Below are positions 34,743 to 42,390 of a stretch of DNA of 64,000 bases, in pieces; the stretch's first letter is position 1, and the number at the start of each line of letters is the position of its first letter. Location: assembly GCA_019119595.1 (NCBI GenBank), contig DWWS01000032.1, forward strand, positions 1-64,000, given 5' to 3'. A model generated the notes under the pieces. The model ran no database searches. It saw nothing but the letters and a program-made list of their open reading frames with translations, and had not been told where the DNA came from. Both the position numbers and the translations under genes were made by a program. The DNA comes from Candidatus Eisenbergiella merdavium (GTDB lineage Bacteria > Bacillota > Clostridia > Lachnospirales > Lachnospiraceae).

Positions 34743-36050
34743 TTACCTTCCTGCGGTCTCCTGCGATACATCGATCCGCTGCATGCCGCCCTGTGCATCC
34801 AGATAAAGAAGCTGCTTCTGCTGATGCTCCGCCGCGGCCTCCAGATATGGTTGAAGGGCGGCAGGAGCCTGATTCGCTTCCGTTCCTGTGGCCGCTTTTG
34901 CCTGCGGTTCCGCTTTCGTTCCGGCGTCCGCCGCCTCTGTCTCCGCGGGCATCAGCTCGGCGGGAACGCCTGCCGCCCTCTGCTCTCTTGCCAGCTTCAG
35001 CGCGTCCGCGAAGTGGTTTTTCTCATAGACGATGAGAACGCCCTGCGGCTTTCCATCCGGAAGGCGGTTCTGCCTGGAAAGCGCTTCCAGCAGATCGTCT
35101 GCAACCACCACGAAGCCGACGGCCGCCGCATCCTTTCCGAAATGGCCCAGCAGCCGGTCATAGCGGCCTCCCTTTGCCACCGCATCGCCAACGCCGTAGG
35201 TGTATGCCTTGAACACGATGCCTGTATAATAATTATATTTGCTCAGAAGGCCCAGGTCGAAGGAAACGTATTTTTCCACGCCGTACTGGCAGAGCACCTG
35301 ATACAGCTCCTGCAGGCGTTCCACCGCCTGCAGGGAACGCTCGTTGTCCACCAGGCCGGCCGCCTGCTCCAGGACGGAGACCGGGCCGGACAGATCGTAG
35401 ACCTTCAAAAGAACCTGGGCGTAATCTCTGCGCACCTGGCTGTTTTCCAGAAGCTCCTGCGCGCCGAAGAAATTTTTCCCGGAGATCAGCTCTCTCAGTT
35501 CCAGCTCCGTTTCCTCATCCAGCCCCGCAAGGCTGCAGAGGCCCTTGAAATATTCCACATGGCCCACGCTCACCTGAAAGTCCTCAAGCCCCGCCGCCCG
35601 CAGCGCCTCAACCAGCATGGCGATCATTTCCCCGTCCGCCTGCACGGAGGGCTCCTGCACCAGCTCCGCGCCGATCTGCGTGACCTCCTTCAGACGGCCC
35701 CGCAGGTTCGAGGTATTGGTGAAGGTGTTTCCCTGATAGGAAAAACGGATGGGCAGCTTCTCTCCCATGAAATATTTGGCCGCGCATCGGGCCATGGACG
35801 GGGTAAAATCCGGCCGGAGCACCAGGGTGTTCCCTTCCTTGTCAAAAAATTTGTACAGCTCCCTGGAGGGAGTGGTTCCGATGCTGCTTCCGAACACGTC
35901 AAAAAATTCAAAGGTGGGCGTCTGGATATCCTGATAGCCGAAGGAGGAAAGCACATGGTGCAGGCGATCCTCCACGGTCAGCTTTGTCCGGTATTCCGTT
36001 CCGTAAATATCCCGCACGCCCTCCGGCGTATGGATCAGCGGCCTGCTCAT
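34743..36050 (-). CDS. hisZ: ATP phosphoribosyltransferase regulatory subunit
   Basis: A 435-residue class II aminoacyl-tRNA synthetase paralog that forms a complex with short HisG and carries the allosteric function. The core (LVLRPDFTPSMARCAAKYF, FDLGLLSKYNYYTG) resembles HisRS motifs. It has an Ala/Glu/Gln-rich low-complexity segment near residues 365-405, making it longer than usual. It is the first gene of the his operon. RBS GGAGG precedes ATG 36050. Confidence 0.9.
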   Translation of the reverse strand: MSRPLIHTPEGVRDIYGTEYRTKLTVEDRLHHVLSSFGYQDIQTPTFEFFDVFGSSIGTTPSRELYKFFDKEGNTLVLRPDFTPSMARCAAKYFMGEKLPIRFSYQGNTFTNTSNLRGRLKEVTQIGAELVQEPSVQADGEMIAMLVEALRAAGLEDFQVSVGHVEYFKGLCSLAGLDEETELELRELISGKNFFGAQELLENSQVRRDYAQVLLKVYDLSGPVSVLEQAAGLVDNERSLQAVERLQELYQVLCQYGVEKYVSFDLGLLSKYNYYTGIVFKAYTYGVGDAVAKGGRYDRLLGHFGKDAAAVGFVVVADDLLEALSRQNRLPDGKPQGVLIVYEKNHFADALKLAREQRAAGVPAELMPAETEAADAGTKAEPQAKAATGTEANQAPAALQPYLEAAAEHQQKQLLYLDAQGGMQRIDVSQETAGR

Positions 36051-36137
36051 GCCTGTTTCCTCCTTTTGCTTTAATGAGTTAAAACATTACTCTGATAATT
36101 CGATAGCATACTACACCAGAAAACTATCAACACTATA

Positions 36138-36668
36138 CTAAATCCGCCGGACGCTGTCAAGTATCGCGGCCCACTTTTCCTCGTCCGGAAGGTCTGAGCC
36201 CATGTCCTTTCCGTTGAGCTGCCAGAGCACAAGACGATCCCCCTCATAGCATAGCTTTAAGGAAAAGAAGGGCACGTTCTCCTCAAGAAGGCGGAAAAAG
36301 ATCAGATCCCCCTTCCACAGATTCAGCCCGGGAATGTCCTTTTTCGGCACCCATTCCAGGAAGCCCTCGTCGCAGTCCGAAAGCGTCCCTTCAAATCCGT
36401 CCGCCGTATACAGGCACATGTACTCCGTGCCCCATTTGTCAGAAACAAAGGTGACCAGCCCGCGGAAGCGGTAGGAAGTGAGGATGAGGGAGGTCTCCTC
36501 CTTTACCTCCCGAAGCAGGCAGTCTTCGGGACTCTCTCCCGCCTCGGCATGCCCGCCGATGCCGATCCATTTGTGCTCGTTCAGATCGTTTTTCTTTTTC
36601 ACGCGGTGCAGCATCAGGTAGGAATCGTCCTTTTCCAGATAGCAGAGCGTGGTGACCGGTTTGTCCAT
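36138..36668 (-). CDS. NUDIX hydrolase (8-oxo-dGTP diphosphatase-like)
   Basis: A 176-residue nucleotide pyrophosphatase-type protein. The Nudix box is GHAEAGESPEDCLLREVKEE (residues ~40-59), which keeps the catalytic REVKEE core; the following Gly is replaced by Thr. ATG 36668 follows AGAGGAATTT and is used instead of an upstream start in the same frame. It may clean oxidised nucleotides (MutT/YjhB type). Substrate unproven. Confidence 0.85.
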   Translation of the reverse strand: MDKPVTTLCYLEKDDSYLMLHRVKKKNDLNEHKWIGIGGHAEAGESPEDCLLREVKEETSLILTSYRFRGLVTFVSDKWGTEYMCLYTADGFEGTLSDCDEGFLEWVPKKDIPGLNLWKGDLIFFRLLEENVPFFSLKLCYEGDRLVLWQLNGKDMGSDLPDEEKWAAILDSVRRI

Positions 36669-36748
36669 AAATTCCTCTTTCCGGAGCGTGTAATCGGGGT
36701 ATGCCCTTTCCGGCTGCTTGCGACGCTCCAACGCAAACAATCGTGTTT

Positions 36749-37285
36749 TCAGTCCGGCCTGTCGTCCAGATCCTTCTGCAGCATGTCCAGATAGGGAACC
36801 AGCACGCTGCTCCTTTTGGGAAGGAAATACTCCGGATTCAGCTCTTCGTGGCGGAAGCTTTTTCGCCCTCCGTTTTTGGCCCTGTCCCAGAAAAAATCCA
36901 GATGGGCGAGGGGCAGGTAGTAAAACTCATCCCTGTGGGAATAGTAGATCAGAAAAAAAGCGATGCCGCCCTGGGCTTCAAATTCCTTCATGAAAGCGAC
37001 CTGATGCTCATGGATGTTCGCCAGAGCGAAGGTGTCCTGCGCGCATTCCTTGGCGTCGAAGCAGACCGGAAGGCCCTGCACCGCGCCGATATAGTCCACC
37101 GTACTCTTCTGGTCAAAATAGGCCAGCGTGATGTGCCGCTCCTCCTTGGCGATGCGGATGGGCGTGATGGGCGTTGGGATCTTCTGGATGAGCGCAAGAC
37201 CGCATTCCCTGTATTTTTCATTTGTCCGGTTGATCAGTTCCTCCAGGGTGGATCCCCGGAGGCCTCTTGAATTCCATGTAGCCAT
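36749..37285 (-). CDS. recU: Holliday junction resolvase RecU
   Basis: A 178-residue RecU-family endonuclease that resolves recombination junctions. The family N-terminal pattern NSRGLRGSTLEELI and the active-site strand DYIGAVQGLPVCFDAKEC (Asp and Glu-Lys) are present, and the C-terminal part matches the family length. GGAATAAGGATC precedes ATG 37285. It lies 8 nt after the pseudouridine synthase gene in the same operon. Confidence 0.9.
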   Translation of the reverse strand: MATWNSRGLRGSTLEELINRTNEKYRECGLALIQKIPTPITPIRIAKEERHITLAYFDQKSTVDYIGAVQGLPVCFDAKECAQDTFALANIHEHQVAFMKEFEAQGGIAFFLIYYSHRDEFYYLPLAHLDFFWDRAKNGGRKSFRHEELNPEYFLPKRSSVLVPYLDMLQKDLDDRPD

Positions 37286-37293
37286 ATCGATCC

Positions 37294-38364
37294 TTATTCC
37301 TGTCCGTTTTCGCAGAACCTGCGCACACGCGCGAAGGTTTCCGGCTCCGGCGCGACGACGCTTCTTTCACTCAGCCCCAAAAAGGGGCCGTCCAGAGGCG
37401 GAAATTCCAGCCGGAAGGCGTGAAGAAGCTGGGAATGGACGCCGGCCCTGCGAAACTTCCGGTTGACGGCTTCGTTTCCGTAGCGCGCATCCCCGATCAG
37501 GGGAAAGCCCAGCGCCGCCATCTGGGCGCGGATCTGGTGCGTCTTTCCGGTGAACAGCTCCACCTCCAGAAACGAACAGTCCCCGAAGCTTTCCAGCAGC
37601 CGCCAGCCCGTGCGCACGGGGACAGCCCGGGAATCCTGCGGCTTCTTTTCATAGATCCTCACCTGATTGCTGTTTTCCTCCCGGAGGAGCCAGCTTTCCG
37701 CAATCCCCTCCTTCGGCGGCCTTCCGGCCACGAACAGCCGGTAATATTTCCGCAGACTCCGGTTCCGGATCAGCTCGCTCATCTTCTGGCTTCCCGCCAG
37801 CGTCTTTCCGCAGACCACCAGGCCGCTGGTGTTTCTGTCCAGCCGGTTGCAGACGGAGGGACGGAAGGTGGCAAGCTCCTCAGCCGTCAGCTTTCCTTCC
37901 GTAAGCAGGTAGTCCGTCAGCCATTCGTTCAGGGAATAATCCCCGGCCTGTGCCTTCTGCGTCAGCAGCCCGGCGGGCTTGTCCGCAAGGAGCACCTGTG
38001 CGTCCTCATAGAGCACGGGGATGGAAAGGGAGGAAAAAAGAGAGTTTTCCTTCCGCCCGGAGGGAGCGGTCCCCGGACCGGCATTTTCCGAAAGGACTGC
38101 GCTTTTCGGGGATGCGGAACTTTCCGGGAAAGTAAAGCTTCCCGCCCCCCGGAACCGGTCTATGGTGTCCTCCGCCAGAAAAAAGCAGACCCGGTCTCCC
38201 GCCTGAATCTTCTCGCTCCCGTCCGCCTTTCTGCCGTTGAGGGTGATATTCTTTTTTCGGAGCATTTTATAAAGGAAACCGTTTCCGGCTTCCTTCATAT
38301 ATTTTTTCAGATATTTATCAAACCGCTGTCCGCCCTCGTTGGGGCCGATGATCACTTCTCTCAT
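37294..38364 (-). CDS. RluA family pseudouridine synthase
   Basis: A 356-residue RNA pseudouridine synthase with an S4-type N-terminal domain (~residues 13-60) and an RluA catalytic domain; the catalytic Asp is in NRLDRNTSGLVV (~170). THQIRAQMAALGFPLIGD is the family C-terminal motif. The middle (~85-110) has a Ser/Pro-rich insertion. Target site (23S or tRNA) cannot be read. Last residues lie 8 nt from recU. Confidence 0.9.
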   Translation of the reverse strand: MREVIIGPNEGGQRFDKYLKKYMKEAGNGFLYKMLRKKNITLNGRKADGSEKIQAGDRVCFFLAEDTIDRFRGAGSFTFPESSASPKSAVLSENAGPGTAPSGRKENSLFSSLSIPVLYEDAQVLLADKPAGLLTQKAQAGDYSLNEWLTDYLLTEGKLTAEELATFRPSVCNRLDRNTSGLVVCGKTLAGSQKMSELIRNRSLRKYYRLFVAGRPPKEGIAESWLLREENSNQVRIYEKKPQDSRAVPVRTGWRLLESFGDCSFLEVELFTGKTHQIRAQMAALGFPLIGDARYGNEAVNRKFRRAGVHSQLLHAFRLEFPPLDGPFLGLSERSVVAPEPETFARVRRFCENGQE

Positions 38365-38412
38365 GCGTCTTTCTCTCCCATGCTTTCGGCCGCAGACAGG
38401 CGCGTCGCTTTC

Positions 38413-38994
38413 TCAGATGGAAATGGCGCGCACCAGGGAAAATACCGCGCCGGTCTGCGTATCCTCTCCGGACAGCTCCCTTAGCTGGTCCAGCCGGTTC
38501 AAATATTTGGGTGTGTCCTGAAAAATTTTCACATGCACATCCCGGATGGCGTCCTTTGCCAGCATTTCCTTCAGGTGCTTTTCACAGGCGTCGGTTCTGC
38601 ATTTGGGATCCACGGTAAGTCCGATCAGGCTGTTTCCGCAAAACACCATATGCACCAGCTCAAAGGTGGCGTCATAGCTGGTGAGCACCACGTCGTAAAG
38701 CTGGGGAAGCCCTTTTGCATGAGGAAGAATGCGCCTGTGCATTTCCTCGCTGCAGCCCTTCGCCCGCAGAAACATAATCATGCCCACCGCGCTGCGGCTT
38801 GCGGGCAGACAGCCCAGCACGGCCACAATGGTGAGCAGATTTTTATTGGTGCCCGTTGTGATATAGCCTGACAGATATACGGCGAGCGACAGGCAAAACA
38901 GCACGGCGGTTTTGGCGATCTCCAGCTTTCGCTGATGCGCCAGATAGCCGTATTCTCCCTTTTTCACCTTCTGCTTCTTTTTCTGATCCTTCAT
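38413..38994 (-). CDS. Two-pass membrane protein, unknown
   Basis: A 193-residue protein with a basic N-terminus, two hydrophobic helices near residues 25-60 and a soluble C-terminal domain. ATG 38994 follows GGAGGAAGTC. No family recognised. It is in the gene cluster with RluA and recU, 48 nt before the pseudouridine synthase start. Confidence 0.65.
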   Translation of the reverse strand: MKDQKKKQKVKKGEYGYLAHQRKLEIAKTAVLFCLSLAVYLSGYITTGTNKNLLTIVAVLGCLPASRSAVGMIMFLRAKGCSEEMHRRILPHAKGLPQLYDVVLTSYDATFELVHMVFCGNSLIGLTVDPKCRTDACEKHLKEMLAKDAIRDVHVKIFQDTPKYLNRLDQLRELSGEDTQTGAVFSLVRAISI

Positions 38995-38999
38995 GACTT

Positions 39000-39014
39000 C
39001 CTCCATGCCGGAGC
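39000..39014 (-). repeat. Dispersed ribosome-site leader motif, copy 6
   Basis: The minus strand reads GCTCCGGCATGGAGG before the membrane protein start at 38994. Confidence 0.6.
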
Positions 39015-39106
39015 GTTTTGAACTGAGGCGACGCCCATACCCGTCCGGCCTTTGTAAGTGTATCACATTCTGCGTTTGGGGTCAAAAGCTGTTTTGCGAT
39101 CCAAAA

Positions 39107-39138
39107 CGAAAAAAGAGGGGAGCCTTTGACTCCCCCTC
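39107..39138 (-). terminator. Terminator of the NHLM export operon
   Basis: On the minus strand GAGGGGGAG (39138-39130) pairs with CTCCCCTC (39122-39115) and is followed by TTTTTTCGTTTT. The stem begins inside the sigma-factor stop codon. A strong Rho-independent terminator that closes the seven-gene operon. Confidence 0.85.
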
Positions 39139-39637
39139 ATACGCAGTCCTGATAATGGGCCAGGGCCCTTTTCAGGCGGCCCAGCGCCGAGCTGTGCGCA
39201 ACCTTTGCCGTGGTATAGGAAATGTCCATTCGCTCGGCGATCTCCTTCAGCTTATATCCGGTATAATAATGAAGGATGATCAGATCCCTTTCCCGCTCCG
39301 GAAGAGCCTTCAGCGCCCTCGTCAGAGCCTCCAGCAGCTCGCCGCGAAACACGGAATGCTCCACATCCTCCGCGGCCGGGATCGCCTCCGACAGCTCGGA
39401 GGCGGTTTTTGCCGTCCGGAACCAGTCGACCACCGTGCGCTGTGTGATGACATAGATCCAGGTTGACAGGGAAGCCTTCGTTTCGTCAAACTCATCCAGC
39501 TTCTGATATACCTTCACAAATACACAGGAAACCAGATCCTCCGCGTCATGGGGATTCTGAACCTTGCCGCTGATATAGCGCCGGACCTTCTCCTGGTACT
39601 CCTCATAGATACGTTTCTTTTTTTCCTCTTCAGTCAT
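39137..39637 (-). CDS. ECF-like RNA polymerase sigma factor
   Basis: A 166-residue sigma-70 family protein. Region 2 is DAEDLVSCVFVKVYQKLDEF through VVDWFR (~25-70) and region 4 is LPERERDLIILHYYTGYKLKEIAERMDIS (~110-140). ATG 39637 follows GGAGG 9 nt upstream; the ATG at 39646 touches the ribosome site. It overlaps the upstream small-protein gene by 8 nt, so it is part of the export operon. It likely transcribes this locus or linked peptides, with the STAS protein as a possible regulator. Confidence 0.88.
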   Translation of the reverse strand: MTEEEKKKRIYEEYQEKVRRYISGKVQNPHDAEDLVSCVFVKVYQKLDEFDETKASLSTWIYVITQRTVVDWFRTAKTASELSEAIPAAEDVEHSVFRGELLEALTRALKALPERERDLIILHYYTGYKLKEIAERMDISYTTAKVAHSSALGRLKRALAHYQDCV

Positions 39638-39875
39638 GTCTGCCATCCTCCAGAGCGTGGAACCGTTTCCGGTAAAAGTCCGCCTCTCCGGCAGCGCTGA
39701 CCTGCTCCAGGCTCTCGTCGCTCAGCGCCGCCTGCTCATAGCGGCTTTCCGTTTCGGCAATGATGGCTGAAAGCCCCGGATTGTTTTGAAATTTCTGGAA
39801 ATCAAACAGTTTTATCAGCATATTTTCCGCTTTTCCCATAATAATCGTTCTGCCACCCGCCTTCCTGTCCTTCAT
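39630..39875 (-). CDS. Small protein with leader-like LSD..LEQVSAAG motif
   Basis: An 81-residue protein with an N-terminal helical region (LIKLFDFQKFQNN) and ALSDESLEQVSAAGE near residue 55, which resembles the double-glycine leader motif of the precursor next door (ELSDDELDNVAGG). The A-G-E end is not a clean GG cleavage site. The start is uncertain: 39875 overlaps the precursor stop by 4 nt, and 39839 is an alternative. It could be a second exported peptide, an immunity or an anti-sigma factor; none is proven. Confidence 0.6.
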   Translation of the reverse strand: MKDRKAGGRTIIMGKAENMLIKLFDFQKFQNNPGLSAIIAETESRYEQAALSDESLEQVSAAGEADFYRKRFHALEDGRHD

Positions 39876-40117
39876 TTATTGCTGTTCCAGGGTTTGTTGC
39901 ACCTCAGGCAGATATAATGAACGGATCCCCACGAAAGCTCGGTTCTGATGCAATCAACCATCTGGCCGCAGTAGGGACATTTCGCTTTTCCATTCGCGGG
40001 GGGATGGATAGCTTTGAAGCCGCCGGCCACGTTGTCAAGCTCGTCGTCGGACAACTCTTCCATATTCAGCTTTTTATCCTCCGGTTTTTCCTGATGCATT
40101 GCTTCCTGTTTTTTCAT
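39872..40117 (-). CDS. NHLM/double-glycine peptide precursor with zinc-ribbon-like core
   Basis: An 81-residue peptide. Residues 1-33 form a charged leader ending MEELSDDELDNVAGG, the typical double-glycine site for C39 peptidases. The 48-residue core begins FKAIHPPANGKAKC and contains CPYCGQMVDC and YICLRC, i.e. two CxxC pairs and one extra Cys (core positions 14, 17, 23, 37, 40). GGAAAGGAG precedes ATG 40117. It is 38 nt downstream of the two NHLM transporters and is the likely cargo. No modification enzyme is adjacent. Confidence 0.8.
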   Translation of the reverse strand: MKKQEAMHQEKPEDKKLNMEELSDDELDNVAGGFKAIHPPANGKAKCPYCGQMVDCIRTELSWGSVHYICLRCNKPWNSNK

Positions 40118-40155
40118 GGCAATTACTCCTTTCCTGATGAATTTGTTCTGTCTGT

Positions 40156-42375
40156 TTATACGATGCCGCCGGAAAAAGGGACGGTTTTTTTCGGCTCGTC
40201 CAGCTGCTGTCTGGCGACCAGCCCGGCAAACCTGCCGTTTTTGGCAATGAGCTCATCATAGGTGCCGTCCTCCGCCACCTTACCGTTTTCCAGATACAGG
40301 ATGCGGTCGCACTGGCGGATGGTGGACAGGCGGTGGGCGATGACGATGCGGGTGCATTTCAGTCCGTTTAAGGAATCCGACACCTTTTTCTGGGTCAGGT
40401 TGTCAAGCGCCGAGGTGGCCTCGTCGAACATCAGGATTTTGGGACGAGGCGCAATGGCTCTTGCGATCATCAGGCACTGCCGCTGCCCACCTGATATGCC
40501 GCCGGAGCCTTCGGAGATCAGGGTGTGCATCCCCATAGACATGCGCCGGATATCCTCAGCGATCCCTGCCAGCTCCGCCGCGGCCCAGGCGTCGTCCAGC
40601 GTAAGCCACGGCGCCGAGATGACGATGTTGGAATAAATATCTCCCTGAAACAGCTTTCCGTTCTGCATCACCACGCCGATCCTTCTGCGCAGGGATTTTG
40701 GATCAATGGAAGCAAGATCTCTGCCGTCATAATAAACGGCGCCCTTCTGCGGGGTCTCAAAGCCCAGCATCAGCCGCAGCAGGGTGGATTTCCCGCAGCC
40801 GGTGGCGCCAACGATGGCCACGTACTGTCCGGGCCGGATCTTCAAAGACAGGTCGTCTATCACCGGGGGCATATGCTCGCTGTAGCGGAAGGATACGTTA
40901 TTCAGCTCGATCCCGCCGGAAAGGCGGGTGATCACCTGCTTGCCCTCGGAGATTTCCGGAACTGCCTCCATGATCGGCCTTGCCATGTCCAGGATCGGCC
41001 TGATCTGCGCGATCAGCATCGCTACGGAGGAAAGGGATACAAATGCGCCGGACACCATGCCGTAAGCCGTGTTGAACGCGTAATAGTCAGCCACTGAAGC
41101 GCCGGTTCGGACCGCAAAATAGTATATAACGATCGTACCGGCCAGGGATATCGCGGTGGTGACAACTGAGCTGATCTTCAAAAGCAGAGGCGGATTATAG
41201 CTTAAGGCCGCTGCCTTTGCGTACTGATTTCCCCACCTGGCAAAGGCTCGTTTTTCCGCGCCGGCCAGCCTGATCTTCTGCACTCCGGCGATCAGAGCGT
41301 AGCTCAGCCCGTTTTCCGCTACCCCGGCCTCCATATTCCTTTTCATGACGCGCATCTGCATGAAGACGACAACAAGGGAGAATACCAGCAGGGACAGGAT
41401 AACGAGCAGGGCAGGAACCGCAAGCGCAGGCGCATAGGAAAAAATCTGCGATATATAGACCAGCGAAAATGCGGAGGTCAGCCCGGCGGAAAGCATGACG
41501 GATATCAGCTGATTACAGAGCATATTGATATACTGAGAACGGCTGGCCAGGTCGCCTGAGCTGTATTGTTTGAAAAAATCCGCCGGAAGGGACAGGATCC
41601 GCATCATCGTCGCGGCCTCTACCGACACGTCCAGCTTGGTCTCGATCCGGGCAAGCAGCATTTCCTTTACTGATGTAAGGAGCGTTGTGCTGAAGGATAC
41701 GCATACCAGGAAAGCGGTCATTGCCAGCAGGACGCGCAGATTTCCGTTGGTGATGATATCAGAAAAAATGATATTGTTTAGCCTTGGAGTCAGCATGCCC
41801 ACCAGCGTCACAGCAAGGGCAGCCAGCCCAAACAGGATATAATCCGCCGGGGAGAGTGTCTGCAGGATATGGAGGAGCAGCTCCCCGATCCCCAGCTTTT
41901 TCAGCGGGAAGGGCTTATAGAAGGCGATGGCGTCCTCCTCAAACAGCTCCTCGTTTTTCCGGTTCAGTCTCCTGCGTTTCCCGGATGCCTTATCAAAGAA
42001 GCTGTACCCTGAAATACCGGACGGGATAAAGGCCGCCACGCTGCCGTCGTCCTTTCTGACTCCCAGCATCGCGCCGGCCGCCTCCCTGTACCAGCCCTTT
42101 TCCAGCCGGACGGTACGGCGCATGATGCCGCAGGGACGCATCAGGAATTCCAGCTGCTCGTTCAGATCCTTTATCTCATCCGGAATCTCCTGGCTCTTGA
42201 CATGAAAATACCGCAGAATCTCATCGATCGCATCCTTCGTAAGCTTCCTCTGATCCCTGAAGGCGGACGAACCCCTGGCGCCCATGACCGCATCAGCGAT
42301 ATTGACAAAGGATTCCGCGAAAATATCGTCGTCATTCTGCTTTCTCTGCCGTATCTGCTCGTCAAACCAGCCCAT
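40156..42375 (-). CDS. NHLM bacteriocin export ABC transporter, permease/ATPase subunit
   Basis: A protein of about 739 residues: long soluble N-terminal region (~1-150), exporter-type membrane domain (~155-460) and ATPase. Walker A GATGCGKST, signature GGISGGQRQCLMIARAI and Walker B ILMFDEATSALD are present. It lacks the C39 peptidase domain and pairs with the upstream gene. Architecture fits the second NHLM ABC family (TIGR03797 as I recall). ATG 42375 with GGAGG 10 nt upstream is chosen over GTG 42384. Confidence 0.9.
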   Translation of the reverse strand: MGWFDEQIRQRKQNDDDIFAESFVNIADAVMGARGSSAFRDQRKLTKDAIDEILRYFHVKSQEIPDEIKDLNEQLEFLMRPCGIMRRTVRLEKGWYREAAGAMLGVRKDDGSVAAFIPSGISGYSFFDKASGKRRRLNRKNEELFEEDAIAFYKPFPLKKLGIGELLLHILQTLSPADYILFGLAALAVTLVGMLTPRLNNIIFSDIITNGNLRVLLAMTAFLVCVSFSTTLLTSVKEMLLARIETKLDVSVEAATMMRILSLPADFFKQYSSGDLASRSQYINMLCNQLISVMLSAGLTSAFSLVYISQIFSYAPALAVPALLVILSLLVFSLVVVFMQMRVMKRNMEAGVAENGLSYALIAGVQKIRLAGAEKRAFARWGNQYAKAAALSYNPPLLLKISSVVTTAISLAGTIVIYYFAVRTGASVADYYAFNTAYGMVSGAFVSLSSVAMLIAQIRPILDMARPIMEAVPEISEGKQVITRLSGGIELNNVSFRYSEHMPPVIDDLSLKIRPGQYVAIVGATGCGKSTLLRLMLGFETPQKGAVYYDGRDLASIDPKSLRRRIGVVMQNGKLFQGDIYSNIVISAPWLTLDDAWAAAELAGIAEDIRRMSMGMHTLISEGSGGISGGQRQCLMIARAIAPRPKILMFDEATSALDNLTQKKVSDSLNGLKCTRIVIAHRLSTIRQCDRILYLENGKVAEDGTYDELIAKNGRFAGLVARQQLDEPKKTVPFSGGIV

Positions 42376-42390
42376 GCTCCTCACACCTCC

